In this document: positions 31,941 to 40,591 of the stretch, piece by piece
How the letters are laid out: the number at the start of each line of letters is the position of its first letter
How positions within the stretch are numbered: the stretch's first letter is position 1
DNA from: JOPF133 sp035505095
GTDB taxonomy: Bacteria > Acidobacteriota > Terriglobia > Bryobacterales > Bryobacteraceae
NCBI GenBank assembly: GCA_035505095.1
Contig: DATJRE010000346.1
Coordinates: forward strand, 1 to 47,211
Length of the DNA: 47,211 nt
Direction: 5' to 3'
Program-made: the position numbers and the translations under genes
The notes under the pieces: generated by a model
Seen by the model: the letters and a program-made list of their open reading frames with translations, nothing else
Database searches by the model: none
What the model was told of the DNA's origin: nothing

Positions 31941-32909
31941 TCAAAGGTCTTGAAAATCCGGCGGCAGTTGAAACCTGGTGGCCACATCCGCGATGCGCTC
32001 GCCCACCTGCCGGATGTTGCCTTCCAGGATGGACTCCTGGCTATCGCGGGTGGCCAGTTGCAGGTACCGGATGCGGTACGGATCGATGCGCATGATGCGG
32101 CAGCAGGTGGCGTCCACGGCCACCCGGTCGCGCCCCGCCACCAGCACCCCGGCCGGTTTGGGCGTCCCTTGAATGGGGCCGTTCCCTTCCATCCCCACAA
32201 TCCCATCCACCAGCGCGAACTGGCGCGGAAAGGCCGCATGCAGGTCGGCAATGCACTCGGAAATCCCGGCCCAGTGCAGGACGTTCTTGGGCCAGCCGTA
32301 AATGCCGCTGGGCACCAGTCCGAAGAGATTCTTCATGGACAGTGTGGCTCCCACCCAATGGTGCGTTTTCATCTTGGGCATGGAGACCAGCAGGTCCGCG
32401 CCAAGCGCCGAATTGGGCAGATAGAGCTTCTCCAGCCGCGAGAACGTCCGCTCAGGACGCACCAGCGAGACCTCGTCCACATTCAGGTCCACGAAGCTGT
32501 CTTCAAAACGCGGCACGGTCTGGAAGTAGCCCGCGGCCTCCGCCAGGTCGAGAGTGTTGCGCCGGTGGCCGGGACCTTCGGCGATTCGCACTTCCGCGGC
32601 CCCCAGGGCCCGAAACGCCTCCATGGCCGCGTGGACCAGCAGCGGGTGGGTGTTGATGCTGCTGCCCGGCTCGAACTCCACCAGGTTGGGCTTCAGCAGC
32701 ACCCGGCGGCCCCGCACGTCCAGGCGGTGCTGCTCCAGAATGTGGCGCACCGTGTCGTAAAGCCCCTGGCCGTACGCTGCGGCACGAGTGATCGATACGC
32801 TGGCCGGCCGGATGGCGACGGCGTGATTGCAGCCCGCCAGCAGCGCTGCTCCGGCCGCCGCCGGCGCCGTCAGCCATTCCCGGCGGGTGATGGGGTGCGG
32901 CGTGCTCAT
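31941..32909 (-). CDS. Exported DUF362 lipoprotein with twin-arginine signal
   Basis: This 322-aa protein has TRREWLTAPAAAGAALLAGC: a twin-arginine motif and a lipobox (LAGC), so it is probably an exported lipoprotein. The DUF362 domain shows VLLKPNLVEFEPGSS, HPLLVHAAMEAFRALGAAEVRIAEG and SMPKMKTHHWVGATLSMKNLFGLVP. No ferredoxin cluster is present, unlike some members. The function is unknown. Its ATG overlaps the stop of the preceding squalene-cyclase-repeat gene by 4 bases (ATGA), so the two are translationally coupled and may act together outside the cell. Confidence 0.85.
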   Translation of the reverse strand: MSTPHPITRREWLTAPAAAGAALLAGCNHAVAIRPASVSITRAAAYGQGLYDTVRHILEQHRLDVRGRRVLLKPNLVEFEPGSSINTHPLLVHAAMEAFRALGAAEVRIAEGPGHRRNTLDLAEAAGYFQTVPRFEDSFVDLNVDEVSLVRPERTFSRLEKLYLPNSALGADLLVSMPKMKTHHWVGATLSMKNLFGLVPSGIYGWPKNVLHWAGISECIADLHAAFPRQFALVDGIVGMEGNGPIQGTPKPAGVLVAGRDRVAVDATCCRIMRIDPYRIRYLQLATRDSQESILEGNIRQVGERIADVATRFQLPPDFQDL

Positions 32910-33775
32910 CCGCGCTCTCCCGCGGGAATCGCGCCCAGCAGCGGATTGTCCTTCTGCGCCACCAGCAGCCCCAGGGCGGTCTCGGGCGTGGTCCGGTAAG
33001 TTACCGTGGGCGCGCAATAATCGGCCGGCAACTGGCCATGCGCCATCAGCCCGAGGCGCAGCCAGTTGAGCGCATCGGCCGACCGGCACTCGGCCAGAAA
33101 CTGCCGCGCCACGGTTAACGCGCGATCCACCTCCGGCGATTTCGTACCCGCCAGCGCCGCCAAGGCCATACCGGTAGTTTCGGGGTAAGGATTCGACTCG
33201 TATCCCAGCGGACGCACCGAGCCGTGGTTCCAGCCGCCATCCCGGCACATGTGGGCCAGCAAAAAGCCGCGTCCCGCTTCCAGCCGCTTCTGCAGCGGCG
33301 GCGAGGCGCCCCGGCGGGCGGCCTGGCGCAATGCCAGAATGGCAATCGAAGTCGGCCCCACCCAGGCGGCTGCACCCGGAACCCAGGGCCAACCTGGGAA
33401 TTTCTGCTCCGGCGGCGGCGAATTTCCCAGCAGGAACTCGCGCAGCCGGTAACTGAATGCCGATTCCTCCCCGGTGGTGCGCAGCAGCCATCGAACGGCT
33501 TCCTCGTAGTACGGCCGGCCGAGCCGCTCGGGAGGCAGAAGCGCCACCAATCCCGTCACCCAGGTGCTTTGATCCACTCCGCCGCACGGCGCCCAACCGC
33601 CATCGGGCCGCCTCGCCGAGACAATCCAGCGCATGCCGCGATCAGCCGCATCGCGCTCGCCGGCCGCCAGCGACGCCAGGATGGCGTACACCGTCGGCTC
33701 GGTCCAGGAGCCGCCGTGGCTATAAGGCCAACCCCCGTCCGGATTCTGTCTCTCTAGCAGATTCTCAATCGGCAT
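32906..33775 (-). CDS. Squalene-cyclase/prenyltransferase-repeat protein
   Basis: This 289-aa protein consists of alpha-helical repeats with Gly-Trp motifs: QNPDGGWPY, RRPDGGWAPCGG and MCRDGGWNHG. This is the alpha/alpha-toroid pattern of squalene-hopene cyclases and prenyltransferase subunits. It is about half the length of a hopene cyclase and lacks the DxDD catalytic motif, so triterpene cyclisation is unlikely. Such short toroids may bind peptides or lipids. No signal peptide is seen with the ATG at 33775. The frame stays open upstream to 33880 without a clear start. It is coupled to the DUF362 gene by a 4-base overlap. Confidence 0.75.
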   Translation of the reverse strand: MPIENLLERQNPDGGWPYSHGGSWTEPTVYAILASLAAGERDAADRGMRWIVSARRPDGGWAPCGGVDQSTWVTGLVALLPPERLGRPYYEEAVRWLLRTTGEESAFSYRLREFLLGNSPPPEQKFPGWPWVPGAAAWVGPTSIAILALRQAARRGASPPLQKRLEAGRGFLLAHMCRDGGWNHGSVRPLGYESNPYPETTGMALAALAGTKSPEVDRALTVARQFLAECRSADALNWLRLGLMAHGQLPADYCAPTVTYRTTPETALGLLVAQKDNPLLGAIPAGERG

Positions 33776-33938
33776 ATCCCAATTCAAGCGCACGGCAGCG
33801 CTATACCGGCGCGAAACCGGACCATTGCGCCGGCAGGACTTCGTGGGCTTGCCGGCGCCCGGAGTTTTCCGGTGTCCCAACGCCCCTCGCGACCGTTCGA
33901 GCGCACCGCGTGCCCCGGCCGTGCGCCCGATCCCTCGC

Positions 33939-34034
33939 TCAGCGCGCCACCTTGTTGCGGCGCCTCCTCGATAGCAGCATGACCAGCGTCACACCGGCGC
34001 CCAGCCAGATAGCTCCTTGTAGTCCTAACATCAT
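33939..34034 (-). CDS. 31-aa single-span membrane protein, paralogue of the next small gene
   Basis: A short ORF encodes MMLGLQGAIWLGAGVTLVML, then LSRRRRNKVAR: one membrane helix followed by an Arg/Lys cluster. AGAGGAG lies 7 bases before the first ATG. It has the same architecture as the 33-aa protein at 34244-34345: a shared IWLxAG in the helix, then basic RRR. It lies downstream of tadC, about 210 bases after the other small gene. The function is unknown; it could be a small pilus or membrane-complex subunit. Confidence 0.6.
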   Translation of the reverse strand: MMLGLQGAIWLGAGVTLVMLLSRRRRNKVAR

Positions 34035-34243
34035 CGCTTCGCTCCTCTCTCGGTTATCGGTTGGACCGCTTTCTTCCGGCCTCCGTTTTCCGGAACGGAA
34101 TCCCTGCGGACCCCGCGAGGAAAGCAGCCTGGTTCAGATTGTGGCGCTACGGCCGCTGGCTGGCGGGGCGCGACGAGGTCCCGGCCCGGCACCGGACCGC
34201 GATCCGCGAGACGCCCCGTGAGGGAGCGGATTCATAGCGCCGT

Positions 34244-34345
34244 TTAGTGTTGGGTTCTCTTGCTGCGCCGCCGCTTCAGAAATACGAATAGTGCCGCGCC
34301 GGCCGCCAGCCAGATTCCAGCTTGAATCAGTGTCTGTGGGTTCAT
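34244..34345 (-). CDS. 33-aa single-span membrane protein after tadC
   Basis: A short ORF encodes MNPQTLIQAGIWLAAGAALF, then VFLKRRRSKRTQH. AAGGAG lies 9 bases before the ATG, and the gene starts 23 bases after the tadC stop, so it belongs to the pilus operon. The helix followed by a basic cluster looks like a sorting-signal tail without its protein. Together with the paralogue at 33939-34034 it forms a pair of micro-proteins not described among standard Tad components. No function can be assigned. Confidence 0.7.
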   Translation of the reverse strand: MNPQTLIQAGIWLAAGAALFVFLKRRRSKRTQH

Positions 34346-34368
34346 CGTTTTGTGCTCCTTGGTTTGGT

Positions 34369-35313
34369 CTACCCGAGGGTCTTCATCATCGGGAAGAGGT
34401 ACTTGAAAATCTGTAAAATGCCGGGTCCCGCCGCCACAATCAGCATGGACGGCAGAATGAAGAAGAAGATCGGGAATACCAGCTTTACGCCCACCTTGCC
34501 GGCGCGCTCTTCGGCCTCCTGGCGCCGCCTGGTGCGCAGAAAATCCGAATGCGTGCGCAGCGATTCGCCCATGCTGGTGCCGAACCGGTCGTTCTGAATC
34601 AGAATTGCCACCAGCTTGCGGATCTCCGGCTCGCCGGTCCGCTCTGCCAGGTTGCGCAGGGCTTCCGAGCGGCGCTTGCCGGCGCGCATTTCCAGCGTCA
34701 CCAGCGAAAGTTCCTCGCTCAGTTGCTGATGGCTCACCATCAGCTCGCGCGCCACGTGCTGGATGGCCTGGTCGAGCCCCAGGCCGGCCTCCACCGAAAC
34801 CACCAGCAGGTCCAGCGCATCGGGCAGCGACAGGCGCACCGTCTCCTGGCGTTTTTTGACCTTCTTCTCCAGGAACATGCGCGGCAGAATCCATCCGGTC
34901 ATGCACCCGAAGCCCATCAGAGCCATCTTCATGGCCGGGTTCGAGGGCATCTGCGCCTCCAGCATGAGGCTCACCACCAGCATCATGAGGGTGGTCAGAA
35001 TGCGCACCCCGTAGAACACCGCCGAAGCGTTTTCGGAGCGGAATCCGGCCTGAATCAAGTTGGTCCGGAGGGTGGCCTGCTCGGCTTCCGAGGAAGGCAC
35101 CCGCGAGCCGATCTGGTGCAGCACCGAAACCAGCGCGCTCGGTTCGCTTTCGGCGTGGTCCACCGACCCCTGCCGGGGCCCGTCGCTGATTACCGGTGTA
35201 CCCAGTTGCCGCAGCAGACGCGCCGGGCGGTAGTACACCCGGTAGCCTAACCAGGCGCCCCCCAGCATCAGCATGATGAACAGGCAAAAGCAAATGATGA
35301 CCGGTAGAACCAT
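34369..35313 (-). CDS. tadC: Tad pilus inner-membrane platform protein TadC
   Basis: This 314-aa protein has an N-terminal membrane helix (residues 2-22) and further helices, with a T2SF domain (about 145-275: LPDALDLLVVSVEAGLGLDQAIQ and so on). Two C-terminal membrane helices end in FPMMKTLG. The segment RAGKRRSEALRNLAERTGEPEIRKLVAILIQNDRFGTS is typical of TadC. With TadB it forms the platform that the ATPase TadA drives to assemble or secrete Flp pilin. The ATG at 35313 follows the tadB stop by 1 base, and AAGGTG lies just before it. A longer upstream frame lies within tadB and is not used. Confidence 0.92.
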   Translation of the reverse strand: MVLPVIICFCLFIMLMLGGAWLGYRVYYRPARLLRQLGTPVISDGPRQGSVDHAESEPSALVSVLHQIGSRVPSSEAEQATLRTNLIQAGFRSENASAVFYGVRILTTLMMLVVSLMLEAQMPSNPAMKMALMGFGCMTGWILPRMFLEKKVKKRQETVRLSLPDALDLLVVSVEAGLGLDQAIQHVARELMVSHQQLSEELSLVTLEMRAGKRRSEALRNLAERTGEPEIRKLVAILIQNDRFGTSMGESLRTHSDFLRTRRRQEAEERAGKVGVKLVFPIFFFILPSMLIVAAGPGILQIFKYLFPMMKTLG

Positions 35314-35314
35314 G

Positions 35315-36286
35315 TCACACCTTGATGTTGATGATCTTCTTGATGAAGAAATTTCCCAGAATCTGGGCCACAATGGCGCCGCCAATCATCCATTTGCCAT
35401 CGGGGTCGGCGGCCATCCCCTGCAGATAGCCGGGCGCCACCACCAGCAGCCCCACCATGGTGGCCACCGGCAGAATCGTCAGAATGGTGGCCGTCAGGCG
35501 GCCGTGCGCGCTGGCCGCCTTCACCTGCCCCTTCAGGCGGAATCGCTCGCGGATGACATACGCCAGGCGCGACAGAATCTCGCTCAAATTGCCGCCGGTC
35601 TGCTTCTGCAGCAGCACCGAGGAAATGAAGAAGCGGGCGTCCAGCAGCGGCACCCGTTCGCCGAAATTGCGCAGCGCCACATCCAGCGGCGCCCCCAGGT
35701 TCTGCTCGTTGAACAGGGCCCGGAATTCCATCCCCAGGGGATCTTCGAGCTCCTCGCCGAGCATTTCCAGGCTGATCGAAAAAGCGTGGCCCGCGCGCAT
35801 CGAACGCGCCAGAAAATCCAGGGCCTCCGGAAACTGCTCCTCCAGCCGCTCCAGGCGCTTCTTGCGCTTGTGCTTCACGTACAAATACGGCAGCGCGGCA
35901 AAAATCACCGCCAGAACGATGGCCGTGGTCGGCCCGTTCAACAGGAACGGAACCATGGCGCCCAACCCGAGGCCCGGGATCATCATCAGCCCCATGGCCG
36001 CCAGCAGCCGCGAGGACGACCACGACAGCCCCGCCTGCTGGATCTGCTCCTGCGCGTGCCGCGAGAAATGCATGGACGACAGCACACCCTTGAACCCGGT
36101 GGGCTTGTCCGGCTCGATCTCCTTGAGCAGGCTGGTGATGGCGACCACCGGCTCGCCCACGGCGGTCTGCAGCATGTTGCTCATCTGGCTCTTGCGCCGG
36201 GCGTCGAAAAACTTCAGCCCGACGCTCACCGCCAGCAGGATGAGCGCGAATAATACCGCGAACGATACGATGACCCCGACCGGCAT
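35315..36286 (-). CDS. tadB: Tad pilus inner-membrane platform protein TadB
   Basis: This 323-aa protein has an N-terminal membrane helix, two central helices and a T2SF domain (about 155-280). The domain shows EEQFPEALDFLARSMRAGHAFSISLEMLGEEL and LLQKQTGGNLSEILSRLAYVIRER, followed by C-terminal helices. It pairs with TadC as the inner-membrane core of the Flp pilus. Its ATG overlaps the tadA stop by 1 base (TGATG), so translation is coupled. The length is normal for TadB. No unusual features were noted. Confidence 0.93.
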   Translation of the reverse strand: MPVGVIVSFAVLFALILLAVSVGLKFFDARRKSQMSNMLQTAVGEPVVAITSLLKEIEPDKPTGFKGVLSSMHFSRHAQEQIQQAGLSWSSSRLLAAMGLMMIPGLGLGAMVPFLLNGPTTAIVLAVIFAALPYLYVKHKRKKRLERLEEQFPEALDFLARSMRAGHAFSISLEMLGEELEDPLGMEFRALFNEQNLGAPLDVALRNFGERVPLLDARFFISSVLLQKQTGGNLSEILSRLAYVIRERFRLKGQVKAASAHGRLTATILTILPVATMVGLLVVAPGYLQGMAADPDGKWMIGGAIVAQILGNFFIKKIINIKV

Positions 36287-37647
36287 CAGCTAATCTCCAC
36301 CACGGTCTGGAAGAGCTGCGGCGGCAAAGTGATGCCGCAGGCCTTCAGACGGTCGTAAAACTTGGGACGGATGCCGGTGGCCCGGAAACGCCCGAGCACT
36401 TTCCCGCCTTCGCTGATCCCGGTTTTCTCGAACAGGAAGATGTCCTGGAGGGTGATGATGTCCTGCTCCATGCCCACCACTTCGGTGATGTGGGTGACCC
36501 GCCGGGTGCCATCCGAGAAACGCGCCACCTGCACGAACAGATCCACCGCCGAGGCCACCTGCTGGCGGATCGACCGCACGCCCATGTTGGCGTTGGCCAT
36601 GCCGACCATGACTTCGAGGCGGCCCAGACCGTCGCGGGGGGTGTTGGCGTGGATGGTGGTCAGCGAGCCGTCGTGGCCCGTGTTCATGGCCTGCAGCATG
36701 TCCAGGGCTTCGTCGGCGCGCACCTCGCCGACGATGATGCGGTCGGGCCGCATACGGAGGGCATTGATTACCAGTTGGCGGATGTGAATCGCGCCCACCC
36801 CTTCCACGTTGGCCGGCCGCGTTTCCATGCGCGCCACGTGCACCTGCTGCAATTTCAATTCGGCGGCGTCTTCAATGGTGACAATGCGCTCGTCTTCGGG
36901 AATATAGGAGGAGAGCGCATTCAGCAGGGTGGTCTTGCCGGCGCCGGTACCTCCGCAGATCAGAATGTTGAGCCGCGCCTTGACGGCGGCCTTGAGCAGC
37001 TCCAGCATGCCTTCGGTGAGAGCCAGCTTGGCCACCAGGTCTTCACCGCGCAGCCCATGCCGCCCGAAACGGCGGATCGAGAGCAGCGGCCCGTCCACCG
37101 CCACCGGCGGAATGGCCGCGTTCACGCGCGAGCCGTCCGGCAGGCGCGCATCCACCAGCGGCGACGATTCGTCCACGCGCCGGCCCACCCTCGAAACTAC
37201 CTTCTCGATGATCCGCAGCAGGTGCGCGTCGTCTTTGAATTCCACCGGCGTGCGGTAGAGTTTGCCGCCGCGCTCCACATAGACCTTGTGCGGCGTGGTC
37301 ACCAGAATGTCACTGACGCTGGGATCCTGTAAAAGCGGCTCGAGCGGTCCCAGGCCGAATACCTCATCGAGAATCTCCTCGATGACGCGATCCTTCTCCA
37401 CCAGGCTGAGAGGGGTCTTCTCTTCCTCCACCAGCTTGGCCACCGCGGCGCGGATCTCCGCCCGCACCCGCTCCCCGGCCATGGAGGAAAGGGCCTCCAG
37501 GTTGATCCGGTCCAGAAGCTTGCGGTGCAGCGTGAACTTCAGCTCCTGGTATTCGGGAGTGTAGCCCTCGCGTTGAAACAACCGGTTGACCCAACCGGTC
37601 TCCCTCTGCTCGCCCCGCCCGTTTGCCGTATTGTTTCCCGCCACCAT
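36286..37647 (-). CDS. cpaF: Tad pilus assembly ATPase TadA/CpaF
   Basis: This 453-aa secretion ATPase powers Flp pilus assembly at the cytoplasmic face. The N-terminal domain (about 30-130) contains DEVFGLGPLEPLLQDPSVSDI. The Walker A motif is GGTGAGKTT at 232-240. IEDAAELKLQQVHVARMETRP corresponds to the Asp box. MRPDRIIVGEVRADEALDMLQAMNTGHDGSLTTIHAN holds Walker B and the His box. The start is an ATG at 37647. It is transcribed with tadB and tadC. A gap of about 150 bases with a small hairpin separates it from tadZ. Confidence 0.95.
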   Translation of the reverse strand: MVAGNNTANGRGEQRETGWVNRLFQREGYTPEYQELKFTLHRKLLDRINLEALSSMAGERVRAEIRAAVAKLVEEEKTPLSLVEKDRVIEEILDEVFGLGPLEPLLQDPSVSDILVTTPHKVYVERGGKLYRTPVEFKDDAHLLRIIEKVVSRVGRRVDESSPLVDARLPDGSRVNAAIPPVAVDGPLLSIRRFGRHGLRGEDLVAKLALTEGMLELLKAAVKARLNILICGGTGAGKTTLLNALSSYIPEDERIVTIEDAAELKLQQVHVARMETRPANVEGVGAIHIRQLVINALRMRPDRIIVGEVRADEALDMLQAMNTGHDGSLTTIHANTPRDGLGRLEVMVGMANANMGVRSIRQQVASAVDLFVQVARFSDGTRRVTHITEVVGMEQDIITLQDIFLFEKTGISEGGKVLGRFRATGIRPKFYDRLKACGITLPPQLFQTVVEIS

Positions 37648-37800
37648 AGCGTCCTTTTCTTACACCGCGCGCCTTCGTCGGGCGCGTACCCCCACGTTAA
37701 AATTCCGTTACCCGATGGACCCGATTCCCCGCGGAAATACCGCGATACCGCCTCTTCGTCTCCGCGGCGGAATTCTTGAGGCCCTGCTTCCCTGGTTCTC

Positions 37801-38967
37801 CTAGAACAAAGAAAATCTCTTCTTCGGACCCGGCTGCTTGTCGTCTTCAATGCTGGCCAGCTTCAAGGCGAACTTGCCAATCTCGCGGCTCAGCTCGGAA
37901 TTGCGGTTGAGCAGCCGCCCCTCGGCATAGGTCTCGTACAGCTCCGGGTAGTCGTTCGGAATCATGCTGAAGATGGGTACCCCCAGCATCTTCTCCAACT
38001 CTCCCGGAGCGATGTCCAGACGCTTCGGCGTGCGGTTCAGGACCAGCCGGATGCGGTTCTTGCCATAACCGCTGTCGAGCAGCGTCTGCACAATCTGTTT
38101 GGCCTGGTGCAGCGCCGGCACTTCCAGCGTGGTCACCACGCAGACTTCGTCGATCTCTTCGAGCGCGGCCATGGCAATGCGGCACAGGCTGCGCCCCAGG
38201 TCCGCCACCACGCAATCGTAATGCGGCTTGGCAAACGCGATCACGTGGCGGATCTGGTCGTCCTTGGGTTGTTGTTTGGAAGCCAGGGTGGGCGGCGAAG
38301 ACACGATCTCCACCCCCGGAATACCGTTCGATACCAGCGCCTTCCAATAGGAAATGTCCAGCCGGTGGATGTTGTTGACCGCGTCCAGAATCGAATACAC
38401 CGACTTGGTTTTGGTGAGGAACGCGACCATCCCGGCGTCCAGGTCCAGGTCCGCCAGCAGAACCTTCTGACCCTGCCGGCCCAGCTCCGCCGCCACGTGG
38501 CAGGCCAGCGTGGTGGCCCCGCAGCCGCCCTTGGCCGAGAGCAGCCCGAAACTTTTGCCGTTCCCCTTGACGCCCCCTTCGCGCCGGCGGCTGCGTTCCG
38601 CCGAGCGTTTTTCGAGGGCCTTGCGCAGCGGCTCGCCGATGGGCGGAAACAGGTACTCGTTGATGCCCGCCCGCAGGGCCGAAAGTATCGAGTCCGCGTC
38701 GGCCGAGTTATTGACCGCCACGATCATGGGGTCGCCCACCGCCGTGCGGATGGACGCGATCAACCCTTCGAGCGGTTCCTTCCAGGTGCTGATGTCGATC
38801 AGCACCACATCCGGCCGCATGCGTTCCAGCCGGTCCAGGAGGTTGCTCAGGTCGCCTACATCCTGGTGCTCTACGGTGACCCGGAACGGCAGGTCCGCCA
38901 GGCACGCCTGTGCCTGTTCCCACAGTTCGCGATTTTCAATCGCCAGGCCGATCGTCAGCGGGTACAT
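37801..38967 (-). CDS. cpaE: Tad pilus localisation ATPase TadZ/CpaE
   Basis: This 388-aa protein has an N-terminal receiver-like domain (about 1-115, D58 in DVVLIDIS). A MinD/ParA-type ATPase domain follows, with a deviant Walker A motif (SAKGGCGATT, K146). ADLDLDAGMVAFLTKTKSVYSILDAV marks the switch region. TadZ/CpaE positions the pilus at a cell pole. The receiver-like part may be pseudo-receiver, as is usual in the family. The ATG at 38967 follows the secretin stop by 37 bases and has GAGG 8 bases upstream. The longer frame to 39051 overlaps the secretin gene and is not used. Confidence 0.92.
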   Translation of the reverse strand: MYPLTIGLAIENRELWEQAQACLADLPFRVTVEHQDVGDLSNLLDRLERMRPDVVLIDISTWKEPLEGLIASIRTAVGDPMIVAVNNSADADSILSALRAGINEYLFPPIGEPLRKALEKRSAERSRRREGGVKGNGKSFGLLSAKGGCGATTLACHVAAELGRQGQKVLLADLDLDAGMVAFLTKTKSVYSILDAVNNIHRLDISYWKALVSNGIPGVEIVSSPPTLASKQQPKDDQIRHVIAFAKPHYDCVVADLGRSLCRIAMAALEEIDEVCVVTTLEVPALHQAKQIVQTLLDSGYGKNRIRLVLNRTPKRLDIAPGELEKMLGVPIFSMIPNDYPELYETYAEGRLLNRNSELSREIGKFALKLASIEDDKQPGPKKRFSLF

Positions 38968-39004
38968 ACCAGGTTCCTCATGCGCGGGCTTCCCCAGGCC
39001 CGGC

Positions 39005-40591
39005 TCAATTTCCGCCGCCGCCGTTGCCGTTGCCGCCGCCGTTCGGCACAATCGGATTGGGCGCCACCCCCGGGTTAGGATTGGGCTGCGACGGATTCAT
39101 GGGCACCGGCACAAGCTGGTACTGCGGCGTGTTGGCCGTGGGAGACGCCTGCCCCTGCTTACGCTGCATCATGAGTTCTTCGGCCGGCAGAGTCTCGGTG
39201 GAGGGCTTCACCGGCACCGGCCCGGTCTGCCCCAGGCCCGGCTGCGCCATAGGCGCGGTGCTGTTCTTGGTCAGGAAGGGAATCGTGTATTTCACCGCCG
39301 GCTGCTGCTGGCCCGCGGGAATCGGACGCACCACTTCGGGCGTCACAATCACCAGCAACTCGGTGTTGCTCTTGGTCTGCGTCTTACTCTGGAACAGCTT
39401 GCCCAGCAGGGGAATATCGCCGATCCCCGGAATCTTCGAGAGGGTCTGGGTGACCTGGTCGTTGAGCAGGCCGGCAATCACAAAGCTCTGGCCGCTCTCC
39501 AGCTCCACTTCGGTCTCCACCCGGCGGGTGGTCAGGGCCGGCACCGTGAAACCCGAAATCGTCACCGCGTTGGAATAATCGAGGGCGCTCACCTCGGGCT
39601 CCACCTGCAGCCGGATGGTGCCCCGCGGCGTCACATTCGGCAGGAAGTTGAGCCGGATGCCGTATTCCTTCCACGAAATGGTCACCGCGCCTACCGAAGC
39701 GCCGCCCTGCACCATCGGGAAGGGGAACTGCCCGCCAGCCACGAAGCTGGCCGGCTTTCCGTCGATCGCCAGAACGTTGGGTTCCGCCAGCACCTCGGCC
39801 AGGCCTTTGGTTTCGAGCGCCTGCAGGCCCGCCAGCACGTTGATGTCCTGGCGGTAGAGAAAGATGTTCATGGCGCTCGAGAGGGCCGTCTCCAGGACCT
39901 GATAGGGTGTGCTGGTGGTCTGGGTAGTGACCACCGGCGCCCCCGTGCCAATCCCCGATACCGTGTTGCCCGCCCCGCTCGAAAGGCCCAGGGCCAGGTT
40001 CATGGAATTGGTCCGGTCCACGCTGGCGAACTTCACATGCAGCAGCACCTGCGTTTCGACCGGCGGCAGTTCCACGCGCAGCAGATTCACGGCCTTGCCC
40101 AGGGTGGACGCGATGGCCATCACCCGCTCGGCCGCGGTCACATCCTTCACCGTGCCGCGCACAAAGGCGGTGTCGTTGTCGAAAGAGACGGTGATATTGT
40201 CCTTGGGATAATCGCGGGCAATTTCCTGCCGCACGGCGTCCAGCCGGGCCGGACTCATGCGCACGGTAAGATCGTAGACCATGCGCGCGCCGTCCCTCTG
40301 CCATACGATCAGGGAAGTTTCCCCGGGCGCCTTGCCGTTGATCAGCACCTGTTGGGGGTCCACCGCGACCGTCTCGGCCAGGTTCTCATTGGCCACCGAA
40401 ACGCGCTGGATCGGCAAAGGGCTGTCGATAATCATCGACTTGCCGACCGTCACAACCAATTTTTCCACCCCGGCCGGGCCGGACTGTTGGGTGGCTCCCT
40501 TGGCCCCGTCCGCCAGCGGGCGGCTATAGGTCAACAGGGAACCACAGGCGCCCATCGCCAGGACACACAGCAAATCTCGAAGTCGCGGCAC
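39005..40591 (-). CDS. cpaC: Tad pilus outer-membrane secretin CpaC/RcpA
   Basis: This 528-aa protein has a signal peptide (residues 1-28). The pilus-secretin N-terminal domain (about 42-112, VTVGKSMIIDSPLPIQRVSVANENLAETV) comes next, then a BON-like segment (NITVSFDNDTAFVRGTVKDV). The secretin domain (about 265-430) shows VLAEPNVLAIDGKPASFVAGGQFPFPMVQ and VAGLLND-type segments, with IPGIGDIPLLGKLFQS. The last 100 residues are Pro/Gln/Asn-rich, ending in a Gly-Asn run (GGGNGNGGGGN). It forms the outer-membrane pore for the pilus. The GTG start at 40591 abuts the cpaB stop codon. Confidence 0.94.
   Translation of the reverse strand: MPRLRDLLCVLAMGACGSLLTYSRPLADGAKGATQQSGPAGVEKLVVTVGKSMIIDSPLPIQRVSVANENLAETVAVDPQQVLINGKAPGETSLIVWQRDGARMVYDLTVRMSPARLDAVRQEIARDYPKDNITVSFDNDTAFVRGTVKDVTAAERVMAIASTLGKAVNLLRVELPPVETQVLLHVKFASVDRTNSMNLALGLSSGAGNTVSGIGTGAPVVTTQTTSTPYQVLETALSSAMNIFLYRQDINVLAGLQALETKGLAEVLAEPNVLAIDGKPASFVAGGQFPFPMVQGGASVGAVTISWKEYGIRLNFLPNVTPRGTIRLQVEPEVSALDYSNAVTISGFTVPALTTRRVETEVELESGQSFVIAGLLNDQVTQTLSKIPGIGDIPLLGKLFQSKTQTKSNTELLVIVTPEVVRPIPAGQQQPAVKYTIPFLTKNSTAPMAQPGLGQTGPVPVKPSTETLPAEELMMQRKQGQASPTANTPQYQLVPVPMNPSQPNPNPGVAPNPIVPNGGGNGNGGGGN

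Noticed and set aside
30547..31953. A 468-codon plus-strand frame opposite the polytopic membrane protein
   Set aside because: His/Gln/Arg-rich shadow of a membrane protein gene; no signal, motif or ribosome binding site.
34035..34243. A third small frame (starting MNPLPHGASRG) between the two micro-protein genes
   Set aside because: No ribosome binding site and a disordered Arg/Gly/Pro composition typical of chance GC-rich frames.
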